NCBI GenBank assembly: GCA_017545365.1
Contig: JAFWOP010000028.1
Location: 1 to 64,000 of the forward strand
Origin: Bacteroidales bacterium
GTDB taxonomy: Bacteria; Bacteroidota; Bacteroidia; Bacteroidales; P3
Reading direction: 5' to 3'
DNA: 64,000 nt
Each line of letters opens with the position of its first letter. The first letter of the stretch is position 1. The position numbers and the translations under genes were made by a program. A model generated the notes under the pieces. It was not told the origin of the DNA, did not search any database, and worked only from the letters and a program-made list of their open reading frames with translations. Below, piece after piece: positions 8,426 through 17,312 of this stretch.

Positions 8426-8595
8426 CGTTTTAGTGTAAAGTATGACTGATTTTTTCCTTATTGGATTGAGAGTGTTGATTTCTCCGCTTTCGCGATGCTC
8501 AGCTATCGCAAGCCCACAGGTCTTTCTTCACTCCGAGACGTTGAGAAGGAGGCATTTTACCTACCCCACACTGCGGAATAGAGGGGTTGTTCCCT
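8426..8595 (-). repeat. Intergenic repeat family copy R2 (inverted orientation)
   Basis: The 20-mer TAAAGTATGACTGATTTTTT (8436-8455) is the exact reverse complement of R1 positions 110-129. Read on the minus strand, the copy continues with a CTCAACGTCTCGG block, GAAGAAAGACCTGTGG, GCGATAGCTGAGCATCGC and GAGAAATCAACACTCTCAA, closely matching R3 near 17.0-17.08 kb. CCCCACACTGCGG at about 8563-8575 matches the GTGTGGGG hairpin of R1. The 387-bp gap 8347-8733 holds nothing else recognisable. Confidence 0.6.
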
Positions 8596-8733
8596 TTATT
8601 GCATAAGAGCCAATGTTTTAAAAGTGCGAAGTCGTTAGGCCCTTGCCTTTCTAACTGTTAAACTTTCGAGCGAAAAGAATCTTTTAAACTTTTTATATGC
8701 TGGATTATATCGTATTATATACTTTTATTATAG

Positions 8734-9450
8734 ATGCCTGAGATAAACGATAGCAATCGTCACCTGTTTGACGAATACACATTGGCTGAGAAGCAGCGCC
8801 TTTATGAGTCGGCAGCGGAGTTTTTCAGCGAGAACAAGCGGCAACTATTTGACCGCCTGGTGAAGAACCGCACCCGCCATATATGTGTGGTGCTTGAAGA
8901 TATTTTTCAGTCGCACAATGCAAGCGCAGTGCTGCGCAGCTGTGACTGCTTCGGCGTGCAGGATGTGCATGTGGTGGAAAACCACAACCGCTATGCCCCC
9001 AATTCGGATGTCTCGATGGGGTCGGACAAGTGGGTGGACTACTATAAGCACTCCGACATCCGTCAGACCTACGACTATCTGCGGTCTAAAGGTTACCGCA
9101 TTGTTGCCACGCTGCCTCATGAAAACGACGTGATGATTACTGATATGGACATCTCACAGCCGACGGCCCTCGTCTTCGGCACCGAACTTACAGGCCTCAC
9201 TCAAGAAGCGATAGACTTGGCCGATGGTTATGTCAAAGTGCCCATGTACGGTTTCACCGAAAGTTTCAACATTTCGGTGTGCGCTGCCCTCTCGCTATTT
9301 TACCTCACTGAGAAAATGCGGGCTGACAACCGTATCGCCTGGCAGTTGGACGAAGAAGAACAGATAACCCTCAAACTCTATTGGAGCATGCAGGTAATAC
9401 ACGACGGTCGCCGGGTGATGGAACACCTGATGCAAATGACGAAAAGCTAA
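8734..9450 (+). CDS. trmH: TrmH-type tRNA/rRNA 2'-O-methyltransferase (SpoU family)
   Basis: A 238-residue SPOUT methyltransferase using S-adenosylmethionine. All three SpoU motifs are visible: NASAVLRSCDCFGV near residue 60 (motif 1 with the catalytic Arg), ALVFGTELTGLT near 148 (motif 2), and VPMYGFTESFNISVCAAL near 170 (motif 3, the trefoil-knot loop). TrmH methylates the 2'-OH of G18 in tRNA; length and the absence of an N-terminal L30e-like substrate domain fit TrmH better than RlmB, but an rRNA target cannot be excluded. The stop is 42 bp before a GT4 gene on the same strand, so the two may be co-transcribed. Confidence 0.87.
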   Translation: MPEINDSNRHLFDEYTLAEKQRLYESAAEFFSENKRQLFDRLVKNRTRHICVVLEDIFQSHNASAVLRSCDCFGVQDVHVVENHNRYAPNSDVSMGSDKWVDYYKHSDIRQTYDYLRSKGYRIVATLPHENDVMITDMDISQPTALVFGTELTGLTQEAIDLADGYVKVPMYGFTESFNISVCAALSLFYLTEKMRADNRIAWQLDEEEQITLKLYWSMQVIHDGRRVMEHLMQMTKS

Positions 9451-9492
9451 AGTTCAACTGGGAGAAGGTTCCAACCCTCAACTGTAACTCTT

Positions 9493-10548
9493 ATGAAACG
9501 CCTTCTGATAGACCTGAGCATCCTGCGCCACCCATACTGTGGGTTGGGGCAGATAGCCTTGAATTATGGTCGCTGGTATGCCCAACATGCCGACGAACTG
9601 CCGGCGGAGGTCACCCTGCTGGTACCCAAAGCCTTTATGGGTGCATTTGGGCAGAGGGTGCGTTATCTAGAGGCTAAAGACTGCTATAGGTTCATGCCGT
9701 GGCTGATGCCGCGGTACGACATCTGGCAGTCCATCCACCAGCTGTCGTCCTTTCGCCCCATGGCATACGACACTTTCCGTTTGGTCACCATACATGACGT
9801 GAACTTCATATATGAGAAGCAAGGCAGGAAAAGGGAGCGTTACAGGCGTCGTCTGCAGGAAGAATGCGACCGGGCGGACTGCCTCCTATTCATTTCGCAT
9901 TTCGTTGAGGAAGACACCCGGCGACATATCGACTTCAAAGGGAAGGAAACACATGTAATATACAATGGGGTAGAGGATATGCGTGAGGGACCCCAACAAA
10001 GGCCCTCCACTGTGGATGCCACTAAGCCGTTCCTGCTGAATATCGGGGTCGTCAAGCCGAAGAAAAACAACCACGTGCTGCTGCCCATGATGGACCTCAT
10101 GCCAGACTATCAGCTGGTCATTGCTGGGGATGACAGGGGTGCTTACGCCCGACACCTCCGTGAGCAGCTGCCTCAACATGCCAATGTGCGGATGCTAGGC
10201 ACAGTGGACGACACCCAGCGCCGTTGGCTCTATGCCCATTGCGCAGCCTTGGTCATGCCGTCGCTCTACGAAGGCTTCGGACTCCCAGTCATTGAAGCCA
10301 TGCAATGGGGCAAGCCTGTCATCTGCTCTCGGATGACCAGTCTGCCCGAAATAGGAGGCAGCCATGCCTTTTACTTCCCATCCTTCGAACCAGAAGCGAT
10401 GGCACAGGCAGTCCGAACGAGCATGTCTCAAACCGACATCGTGCGCTCACTTGAAGAGCAGCAATATGCTGTAAGTTTCAACTATTCACGTCATCTAGAA
10501 GAATACTGGAAAATAATATCCAAAATAATTTGCCCATGTAACAAATAA
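9493..10548 (+). CDS. Glycosyltransferase family 4 (GT-B fold)
   Basis: A 351-residue cytoplasmic glycosyltransferase with the same architecture as the one at 6336-7472. It starts LLIDLSILRHPYCGLGQIAL, has a TIHDVNFIYEKQG segment in the first half, LNIGVVKPKKN (the GxxxxKN phosphate loop) near residue 185, and PSLYEGFGLPVIEAMQWGKP with the EX7E glutamates near residue 265. It likely extends an envelope oligosaccharide; donor sugar unknown. It follows the TrmH-type gene by 42 bp. Its end overlaps the -33 box of the next gene's promoter (10529-10560). Confidence 0.88.
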   Translation: MKRLLIDLSILRHPYCGLGQIALNYGRWYAQHADELPAEVTLLVPKAFMGAFGQRVRYLEAKDCYRFMPWLMPRYDIWQSIHQLSSFRPMAYDTFRLVTIHDVNFIYEKQGRKRERYRRRLQEECDRADCLLFISHFVEEDTRRHIDFKGKETHVIYNGVEDMREGPQQRPSTVDATKPFLLNIGVVKPKKNNHVLLPMMDLMPDYQLVIAGDDRGAYARHLREQLPQHANVRMLGTVDDTQRRWLYAHCAALVMPSLYEGFGLPVIEAMQWGKPVICSRMTSLPEIGGSHAFYFPSFEPEAMAQAVRTSMSQTDIVRSLEEQQYAVSFNYSRHLEEYWKIISKIICPCNK

Positions 10549-10560
10549 TTCGTATTTTTG
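10529..10560 (+). promoter_or_regulatory. Promoter of the PepSY-like gene
   Basis: -33 TTTG (10529-10532) and -7 TATTTTTG (10553-10560) are separated by 20 bp, an ideal Bacteroidota match. The -33 box lies inside the last codons of the upstream glycosyltransferase gene. Confidence 0.82.
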
Positions 10561-10603
10561 TAAGTTCAAATGAAGAGCATAATAAATAATTAATAACTTC
10601 AAT

Positions 10604-11086
10604 ATGAAAAAGATAATCATTTTTGCCGTATTAATTGCCATGTGTCATACCATGGCATTCGCTCAAAAGGATAAGAGTGTAAAGGAAAGTGAAGTGCCTG
10701 TGCGCTATATTAAAGATTTCCAGTCTCAGGTCAGCAATGTGAAAAATGTTACATGGTCTATGGCTCTTGACAGTTCAGCCTATATGGCAACATTTATCAA
10801 CTCCGATGGTGAGCGTCAGGCCATCCGTTTCATGCCTAAGGGTACGGAAATCCGTTACTTCATCGATGAAAAATACTACCCCCATGCCATCATGGACACG
10901 GTTGCCTCCATGTTTCCCAAACACAAAATTACAGACCTCTACATTCGCAACCTCAAGAACAAGATGACCTATCAGTGCCGCATAGCCCGTGTGAAGTGCT
11001 GCCTTTTCTGCAAGAAGGAAGTCGACCCCAAGATTATCTCCTTTGAGACTAATTCCAAAATTATAGAAATTATTGACGAGCAGTAG
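10604..11086 (+). CDS. Secreted PepSY-like (BLIP-fold-like) protein
   Basis: A 160-residue exported protein: a signal peptide (MKKIIIFAVLIAMCHTMAFA, cleavage before QKD) and one PepSY-like/putative beta-lactamase-inhibitor-like domain. The domain signature is the opening VPVRYIKDFQSQVSNVKNVTW, the ATFINSDGERQAIRF strand pair, and the YPHAIMDTVASMFPKHKITD helix, as in Bacteroides periplasmic PepSY-like proteins. Its role is unknown; no evidence for true beta-lactamase inhibition. Three cysteines near the end (CRIARVKCCLFCKK) are unusual for this family. It is monocistronic: own promoter before and a strong terminator 19 bp after the stop. Confidence 0.75.
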   Translation: MKKIIIFAVLIAMCHTMAFAQKDKSVKESEVPVRYIKDFQSQVSNVKNVTWSMALDSSAYMATFINSDGERQAIRFMPKGTEIRYFIDEKYYPHAIMDTVASMFPKHKITDLYIRNLKNKMTYQCRIARVKCCLFCKKEVDPKIISFETNSKIIEIIDEQ

Positions 11087-11104
11087 AGTTGATATTGTTT
11101 AACA

Positions 11105-11138
11105 AAAGAAGGGAGGCTCATGTGAGCCTCCCTTCTTT
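11105..11138. terminator. Bidirectional intrinsic terminator
   Basis: A perfect 16-bp stem (AAAGAAGGGAGGCTCA / TGAGCCTCCCTTCTTT) with a 2-nt TG centre. The A-run and T-run flanks are part of the stem, so it can stop transcription from either side. It ends the PepSY-like gene. Confidence 0.85.
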
Positions 11139-11182
11139 GTGTATACTCAGCATGAGCATTGTCTAACGGATGCAAGTTCCGA

Positions 11183-11829
11183 GTGAACCCTAATAGCAGG
11201 AACCATATAGCCAAGAGCAAGGGTGTCCGTTGCGAAGTGGAATCTGAAAGAAGTAGGCGGCAAAGCACTGGCTTGACGGACAGAAACTTGATATGAAGGC
11301 ATTTGCCTGTGGGTAAGGCTGCCAAAGAAGTTAAAGACCTATAGCTATTCAGAATGGGTGGTGTAAATCAAGCAGGTATAAGTGTGAAAGATTATGTTCT
11401 TAATCGGGGAGGTCCCATGGACGCATGGTGAAGATAAAACTATTCTATGTACCATAGCGGAGTAAGGTTTGTCATGAGAAGTCAGCCGAGGTCATGGTAT
11501 GTCTGATAACGAGTTTGCCGAAGTACGAGCAAAAGGCAGGAATCCTCACAAGGACAGAAGGTCCGAACCGTGCAGCGGATAAGTAATTGCTGGTTATGAG
11601 TACCTAAGAGACAGTTACTCCGTAGGGAGGCTACCCCGTAGAAAGTATGACGGAATTAAAGGATAAGCGGGGAGCGACGTTTGGTATGAGGTAGCCGCAG
11701 ACAACAAGACGCACGCCCTCGGAGGTGTCAAAGCACGGAACCGCCGTATGTGGAACCGCTTGTACGGTGGTGTGAGAGGTCAGAAAACGAAAGTAGGAAG
11801 AAAACTACTTCGTTTTCCTCCTACTCGAT
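11183..11829 (+). ncRNA. ORF-less group II intron RNA
   Basis: A 647-bp sequence with the hallmarks of a bacterial group II intron but no intron-encoded protein. The 5' end reads GTGAACCCTAATAGCAGG. Domain V is near 11738-11775: stem CCGCCGTA / TACGGTGG around a GAAC-type tetraloop, followed by GGTGTGAGAGG. Domain VI follows (a GAAAACGAAAGTAGGAAG / CTACTTCGTTTTC stem), and the 3' end is CCTACTCGAT. Domain IV, where the reverse transcriptase would sit, is only a short stub. Splicing or mobility would need a maturase in trans; none is in the window. It lies between the PepSY-like terminator and the end of tyrS (26 bp away, opposite strand). Intron identity is well supported; the exact ends are inferred. 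Confidence 0.8.
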
Positions 11830-11855
11830 TATTAAATGCAATTCCTGCTTGGTAG

Positions 11856-13133
11856 CTATTCCACATTCAGCAGGTAGTAGTTTTTCTTTCCTTTCTGGAC
11901 TAGGATGCTTCCGCAGGAGAGAATGTCGGAGGTGCTGAGACGGCAGTCTTCTCCCACTTTGGCCTTGTTGACGGAAATGGAGTTCTGTTTCAGTTCGCGA
12001 CGGATTTCTCCTTTGGATGCGAACATGCCCACCTGGGCAGACAGGTCGACGAGGCTGATGCCTGATTCGATGGTGCTGCGGCTGACGGTGAACTGGGGTA
12101 CGCCTTCGAAAATAGAAAGAAGCGTAGCACGGTCGAGTCCGTTGAGCTGTTCGGTGGTGCCTTTGCCAAAGAGGAGTTCGGAAGCGGCGACGGCAGTGTT
12201 GTAGTCTTCCTCGGAATGCACACGGCAGGTGATGTCCTTGGCCAATGCACGCTGCAAAATACGGCGTTCGGGAGCTTCAGCATGATGCTTTTCAAGGGCT
12301 TCTATCTCCTCTTTCGAAAGTAGGGTAAAGATGCGGATATATTTGGCTGTGTCCATGTCGGAGCAGTTGAGCCAGAACTGGTAGAATTTGTAGGGACTCG
12401 TCTTTTCGGGGTCGAGCCATACATTGCCACCTTCGGTTTTGCCAAATTTGGTGCCGTCGGCCTTGGTGATAAGGGGGCAGGTGAGGGCGAAGGCCTCACC
12501 CCCTTCCATGCGGCGGATGAGTTCGGTGCCGGTGGTGATGTTGCCCCATTGGTCGGAACCGCCCATCTGTAGTTTGCACCCTTTGGTGCGGTAGAGTGTG
12601 AGGAAGTCAAAGCCTTGGAGCAGCTGGTAGCTGAACTCGGTGAACGAGATGCCCGTCTCCATACGTTTTTTGACGGAGTCCTTCGTCATCATATAGTTGA
12701 CGGTGATGTGCTTGCCTACGTCGCGTATGAAGTCGAGGAAGAGGTAGTCCTTCATCCAGTCGTAGTTGTTGACGATTTCAGCTCCATTAGTGTTGCTTTC
12801 GAAATCAAGGAATTTGGACAGTTGTTTACGGATGCAGTCGACATTGTGTTGCACCTCATCCACAGTGAGCAGCTTGCGTTCGGCTGCCTTGAACGAAGGG
12901 TCGCCAATCATGCCCGTAGCCCCACCCACGAGAGCCAGGGGTTTGTGGCCAGCCATCTGTAGGTGTTTGAGAAGCATGATGCTGACCAGATGTCCGATAT
13001 GTAGTGAGTCGGCGGTGGGGTCGATGCCTACGTATGCGGTGGTCATTTCCTTTGAGAGCTGTTCTTCCGTGCCGGGCATCATATCGTGAATCATGCCCCT
13101 CCAGCGAAGCTCTTGAACAAGATTACTATTCAT
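11856..13133 (-). CDS. tyrS: Tyrosyl-tRNA synthetase
   Basis: A 425-residue class I aminoacyl-tRNA synthetase that charges tRNA-Tyr. It has the HIGH motif ([10 protein letters not shown] near residue 40), the tyrosine-site segment [11 protein letters not shown] with YQ and D pairs, GGSDQWGN near 195, and KFGKTEGG as the KMSKS equivalent near 232. The C-terminal 70 residues form an S4 RNA-binding domain ([20 protein letters not shown]). Length is that of standard bacterial TyrS. No TAnnTTTG promoter is evident directly upstream; transcription may come from further up or from a weak site in the 112-bp gap to the next gene. No T-box is seen. Confidence 0.97.
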   Translation of the reverse strand: MNSNLVQELRWRGMIHDMMPGTEEQLSKEMTTAYVGIDPTADSLHIGHLVSIMLLKHLQMAGHKPLALVGGATGMIGDPSFKAAERKLLTVDEVQHNVDCIRKQLSKFLDFESNTNGAEIVNNYDWMKDYLFLDFIRDVGKHITVNYMMTKDSVKKRMETGISFTEFSYQLLQGFDFLTLYRTKGCKLQMGGSDQWGNITTGTELIRRMEGGEAFALTCPLITKADGTKFGKTEGGNVWLDPEKTSPYKFYQFWLNCSDMDTAKYIRIFTLLSKEEIEALEKHHAEAPERRILQRALAKDITCRVHSEEDYNTAVAASELLFGKGTTEQLNGLDRATLLSIFEGVPQFTVSRSTIESGISLVDLSAQVGMFASKGEIRRELKQNSISVNKAKVGEDCRLSTSDILSCGSILVQKGKKNYYLLNVE

Positions 13134-13169
13134 TATTATATAGATTCGTTTTATTAGTTAACTTCATAA

Positions 13170-13209
13170 AAATAGAGGTACTGAGTTATGCTGCCCCGTA
13201 CCTCTATTT
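13170..13209. terminator. Intrinsic terminator after the T9SS propeller gene
   Basis: Inverted repeat AAATAGAGGTAC / GTACCTCTATTT with a 16-nt loop that contains TTATGCTGCCCC. On the minus strand it is followed by a run of T. It closes the gene ending at 13246. The loop word ATGCTGCC also occurs in spacers at 2.65 and 32.35 kb. Confidence 0.7.
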
Positions 13210-13245
13210 GTTATCGGATTATTTCGATTGTAAAATCAAATATTA

Positions 13246-16200
13246 CTATCTTACGACAAGTTTAGAAGTAGCGCGCTGTCCACCGATGATCACGTTGACC
13301 AGGTACATGCCCTTGGGAAGGTTCTGGCAATTGATGTTGCGGGTGTATACACCTTCGCCCAGATGACCCAGATTCTCGCTATAGACGGCCTTACCGTTAA
13401 TATCATAGATGCGAACCACAGCGTTGCCGGCATTTGTCACGTCAATTTCCATTGTGGCATTGCTGACGGCAGGGTTGGGGTAGAAACGGACAGAGTTGTT
13501 ACCGGTAGAAGCAACGGCGGGAATGTCAAGGGTCCCCTCATAGTCTTCGGGATAGACGATCTCGTTGGTGTGATCCACCACATGGGTGCTGTCCATGAAA
13601 ATACCGCGTCCGTAGGTGCCGAAATACATGGCATAGGCATACTTGGTGCGGGGGAAGATGTAAGGAACCTCGGTAACGCCATCGTGGCCGATGAATTTAA
13701 TTCGCGGCAAGTTGCAAGTGACCTGATACATAGAGGTAACAGGTACGCCCTTGAAGGCACCATAGGGCTGCCAGTTGGGGGTAGTGATGTTGGAAGAACG
13801 GAAAACACCGTCTTCCGTACCCACATAAATCTCACCTGTGGTGTATTCAATCATGGCACTATAGGCAGGCATGGTGGTGGGCAGTGGGATGTAGTGTATT
13901 GTATAGTTGGGTTTGCTGGCATTGTCGATGTACACCACATTGGGGGCATCGTTGCCAAAGCCGTCAAAGGTGAGGACTATAGCGTCCTTGCCCTCGCGGG
14001 GATCAACGCTGATGGACGAAATACGGCGGCCAAAGAAATAGCTGTCGTTCGTGACCATCATGGTGTCGGTGACGGTTACGCGGTTGGAAACGTTGTAGTC
14101 CACCTGTCCACGGATGGTATGGACGGCAGCCCTGTAGTCGGCGCTGTTCAATCCGTGTACGCGGGCGAGAAACGACTCTCCGCGGCTGTCGTCCTCAACA
14201 ACCACAAAGGCGCAGTCGCCATCCTTCGACAGGGCAGTGTAGCGAACAAAAGAGTGGGGATGGCTTGAACCATTGATGCCGTAGATGTGGCTCCAGAAGC
14301 GGGTGTCGTTGTCACCGTCAAAAACCTTGCGGAAGTCGGTGGGGAACCAGCAGTATGACACATTGGTGTTCTGTGGCATGTTGGCCTCAGTGGTCACGGC
14401 GAGAAGACGGCTCAAGTAGGGGAGATGGACTGTCTGCACCATCTCGTCACGGATGATGAAGCTGTGGTCAAACACATGCCAGAAAGGATAAGAAGCATGC
14501 GAGGGGTCAAGCACCAACATAGAGTCGCCGGCGTGAATCATGTCTCTGGAGGAGTGCAGCGTATCGATAACACCGTCACGTTTCACGAAACTCAGGGTGT
14601 CGATAAGGAAGGTGATGCTGTCGTTGGTGAAGGTGTTGTTTTCGGTCTCCCACAAGTATATCTGTCCGATTGAGGGGCCGCCAGCCACCAGGTCGGACAT
14701 GAACGACTGGTCCGAAGTCCAAGTCTGGGTATTGGTGTAATTGGAGAAGTCGCTATATGCGCGGCCAATAGCTCCGTTGGAGGAAGAAACGAAGATGGTG
14801 CGGCGCGAGAGTGGTGAATATTGGGTGAAGCGCGAAGCTGCCACCAGGCCGCCGTTGCCTTTCCAAATGACGTTGGCCATGTGGTTGGTGAGCGAACCTT
14901 CGCGGTCGTACCAAGTGGTGGAAGCGTCCCCTCCGTTGTGTGCCACACGGGCTTCGATGAAGGGGCAGGCGTTGCTGTTAGCACCGCTGATGATGGAACC
15001 GTCAGGGCAGACGGCCAGTGAGTTAATCTGGACGCTGTTCAGTCCGCGATTGTAGTTCTCATAAAAAGAGTGAGAAGCCGTGGGTGTGTAGTAAACGCCG
15101 CCGTCGGTGACGATGTAATAGCCCTCGTACATCCCTTCGGACTCACCATACCAACGGGTGTCGGCCACAATCTCGTGAATGCCGGAATGAACGAATGCTG
15201 CGTTGGAATAGACGGTGGACATATAGTCGCCGTAGTTGAGCTGCATCTCATTATACGAAGTGCTGGTCCACTGGTAGGGAGAGCCTTCCACATAACCCTT
15301 TCCAACCCATACGTTCGCACCGCCCAAAAACACCTTGGTGGGGTCGAGGGGGCTTACGCATACGGTACCGCAAGTCTTTGCGGTAGCAACGCTGCTGAAC
15401 GGGGTGACGGTGGAGCTCGAAAGGAGTCGCCAGTTGTTGGTGTTGCGGGTGAGGTACAGTCCGGTCATCATGCCGTTCTGGTCGGAGACCATTGCGTAGA
15501 GGTAGCTCTCATCAGACGGAGCAAGAGCCAGGTCGATGTTGCTGGCGTTGGAGCCAAACGCGTCGCAGCTCCCCGTGATGTTCACAACGGGCGAGTTGGC
15601 GATGACATCGCTAATCTTATAAAGGTTGCCCTTGCTGGAGAAAAAAGCCCTGTTGAAGTTCTGCGACACAGCCACGTCACGGACAGCACCCTCGAAAATG
15701 CGGATGGGGGCGTTGTTCATGTCTGAAGGCTGGTTGAGAGTCCAACGGAAAAGGCCTGTCTGGGTGGCAACGAAGAGGTAGGTGACCCCCTGCGACACCA
15801 TCATGTCAATGTCATTCACACTTGCGAAGTCGGCCTCCAGGTCGGTGCCGGGGTTCGTGTTGTTGACAAGGGTAAAGTTCTGGGTGTTCATGTCGAAAAG
15901 GAAGATGCCACGACCCAGGGCTGCCATCTTATTCAGTTTGTTGCCTTTGTTGTAGAAGCCCTCACCGGTGGCGACGAGCAGAGTGTTGTCGTCCAGCTTA
16001 ATGAGCTTGCTAATGGGCAGTGTCAACTCCTCTCCGTTGATGAAGCAGGGGACGTACTGCCATACGGTGTCCAGAGTGGAAACCAAGCGGCTATAAAGAC
16101 CGCCAGTGGCTGCCCCAGCATAGAGTAGGACGGAATTTTCGTCCGGGTGGCCAGCCACGACCAATGAAGTAACACGTCCGCCGATATTGTCGGGGCCGAT

Positions 16201-16308
16201 TTCTACAAGTTTGTTGCTTTCATAATTTGCCTTTTGGGCCGCAGCAGTGCCCGCCAGGCACACACAAAAGCCCACAATCAAGCCGAGAAGTACTTTTCTA
16301 CTTTTCAT
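13246..16308 (-). CDS. T9SS-exported sortilin/BNR-type beta-propeller protein
   Basis: A 1020-residue secreted protein: signal peptide (about residues 1-24, ending AAAQ), a large propeller-like body starting IGPDNIGGRVTSL and YAGAATGGLYSR, as in proteins with VPS10/sortilin or BNR (Asp-box) repeats, and a C-terminal type A T9SS sorting domain (about 940-1020: VRFYPNPAVSNATMEIDV, then VVRIYDINGKAVYSE, GVYTRNI, KGMYLVNV). T9SS cargo is moved across the outer membrane and usually anchored to A-LPS. Family members include sialidase-like and adhesive proteins; the Asp-box set here is too divergent to name a ligand or activity. The gene is alone, with a terminator at 13170-13209 and a -7 box at 16362-16369. 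Export route is firm, function unknown. Confidence 0.85.
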   Translation of the reverse strand: MKSRKVLLGLIVGFCVCLAGTAAAQKANYESNKLVEIGPDNIGGRVTSLVVAGHPDENSVLLYAGAATGGLYSRLVSTLDTVWQYVPCFINGEELTLPISKLIKLDDNTLLVATGEGFYNKGNKLNKMAALGRGIFLFDMNTQNFTLVNNTNPGTDLEADFASVNDIDMMVSQGVTYLFVATQTGLFRWTLNQPSDMNNAPIRIFEGAVRDVAVSQNFNRAFFSSKGNLYKISDVIANSPVVNITGSCDAFGSNASNIDLALAPSDESYLYAMVSDQNGMMTGLYLTRNTNNWRLLSSSTVTPFSSVATAKTCGTVCVSPLDPTKVFLGGANVWVGKGYVEGSPYQWTSTSYNEMQLNYGDYMSTVYSNAAFVHSGIHEIVADTRWYGESEGMYEGYYIVTDGGVYYTPTASHSFYENYNRGLNSVQINSLAVCPDGSIISGANSNACPFIEARVAHNGGDASTTWYDREGSLTNHMANVIWKGNGGLVAASRFTQYSPLSRRTIFVSSSNGAIGRAYSDFSNYTNTQTWTSDQSFMSDLVAGGPSIGQIYLWETENNTFTNDSITFLIDTLSFVKRDGVIDTLHSSRDMIHAGDSMLVLDPSHASYPFWHVFDHSFIIRDEMVQTVHLPYLSRLLAVTTEANMPQNTNVSYCWFPTDFRKVFDGDNDTRFWSHIYGINGSSHPHSFVRYTALSKDGDCAFVVVEDDSRGESFLARVHGLNSADYRAAVHTIRGQVDYNVSNRVTVTDTMMVTNDSYFFGRRISSISVDPREGKDAIVLTFDGFGNDAPNVVYIDNASKPNYTIHYIPLPTTMPAYSAMIEYTTGEIYVGTEDGVFRSSNITTPNWQPYGAFKGVPVTSMYQVTCNLPRIKFIGHDGVTEVPYIFPRTKYAYAMYFGTYGRGIFMDSTHVVDHTNEIVYPEDYEGTLDIPAVASTGNNSVRFYPNPAVSNATMEIDVTNAGNAVVRIYDINGKAVYSENLGHLGEGVYTRNINCQNLPKGMYLVNVIIGGQRATSKLVVR

Positions 16309-16361
16309 AAGAAGTTAATATTTAATTAGATATTCAATTTTCTTATATGCATTTTAATTAG

Positions 16362-16369
16362 CAAAGATA
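16362..16369 (-). promoter_or_regulatory. -7 element for the T9SS propeller gene
   Basis: TATCTTTG on the minus strand, 53 bp before the ATG. No TTTG is found at the expected -33 distance. Confidence 0.55.
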
Positions 16370-16650
16370 CAATTTTTTTTTGTTCTGTACAGCTTTTCTG
16401 CCAAAAAAAAATAAAAAAAGTCCGACAGAGTACCCCATGACTGTCAAAAATCCGAACCCATACCAAACCAGGGTCCCTTGTATTAGGGCGTTTTTTCATG
16501 TCTTTGTGTGAAAAACAAAAAGTTTTCGTATACTAGCATTCCCGAACTGTAAATATGTGTGCTTGACACCTGTCGCAAGAAATTGATATTAAACATTATT
16601 GTGTTACCAATTAGTGATATATGTCAATGAAAAAATGTGCTCTTATGCAA

Positions 16651-17090
16651 TAAGTGACTGATTTTTCAACGGCCTCAAAGAGGCTGAATTTTAAGGGGAC
16701 TTCTATAAATCACCTCGTAAAGGTGTGACCATTAATAACACCGTACAAGCAATGTGCGGTGTCGCGACCGAATGGGAGCAACATCGCACATTGCGCAGTG
16801 CGGTGATAGTCAGAGCCTAACAAAACTGCGTCTTGTAGAGACATGACAATGAAAACAAATAAATAGAACTCACCACATGCTTATTACGAAGATTGGCAAA
16901 GGTGTAAATAACTAAAGAGAACTTCCATATAATTGCCTTGAAGAGGCAGCCTCTCAATATCCCCACACCACAAGGGTGGGATTATCAAGCTAATATATCT
17001 CAGCGTGACGAGCTGAAGAAAGTCCTGTGGACTCTCGATGGCTGGGCATAGCGGAAGCCGTGAAGTCAACGCTTTCAAAATTGAATACCA
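16651..17090 (+). repeat. Intergenic repeat family copy R3 (two modules)
   Basis: The 1,004-bp gap before moxR is largely this repeat. The left end GTGACTGATTTTT (16654-16666) is followed by CGGCCTCAAAGAGGCTGAATTTT, then a palindromic CACCGTACAAGCAATGTGCGGTG and CGCACATTGCGCAGTGCGGTG pair, and GAGACATGACAATG. A second module (about 16933-17085) has CTTGAAGAGGCAGCCTCTCAATA, CCCCACACCACAAGGGTGGG, CAGCGTGACGAGCTGAAGAA, CCTGTGG and GAAGTCAACGCTTTCAA, matching R2 and R4. A short open frame at 17027-17269 lies in the repeat edge and the AT-rich leader and is not credible. The rest (16370-16650) shows nothing. Confidence 0.6.
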
Positions 17091-17312
17091 CTATTGGAAC
17101 AATAGTGTATAGGCTGCTAGTTATTAAACCATTATCTGATAAACTCAAAAAAAAGTATAATTTGGCAATAAAAAAAAATGCTTTGCGTTATACGAAGACG
17201 AGTTTTAAAAAACAGAATGATTTTTTAATGGTTAAATCAATGCCGCGATGGTATTATTTTAAACGATAAGTTTTAGTTGTCAACGAATCAACAAATCAAC
17301 AATAATAGTATA

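Noticed and set aside
11750..11938. Short frames across the group II intron 3' end and tyrS tail
   Set aside because: They cross domain VI of the intron RNA and the antisense of tyrS; no coding evidence.
17027..17269. 80-codon plus-strand frame with a basic Lys-rich product
   Set aside because: It begins inside repeat R3 and runs through AT-rich leader; no promoter and no homology signal.
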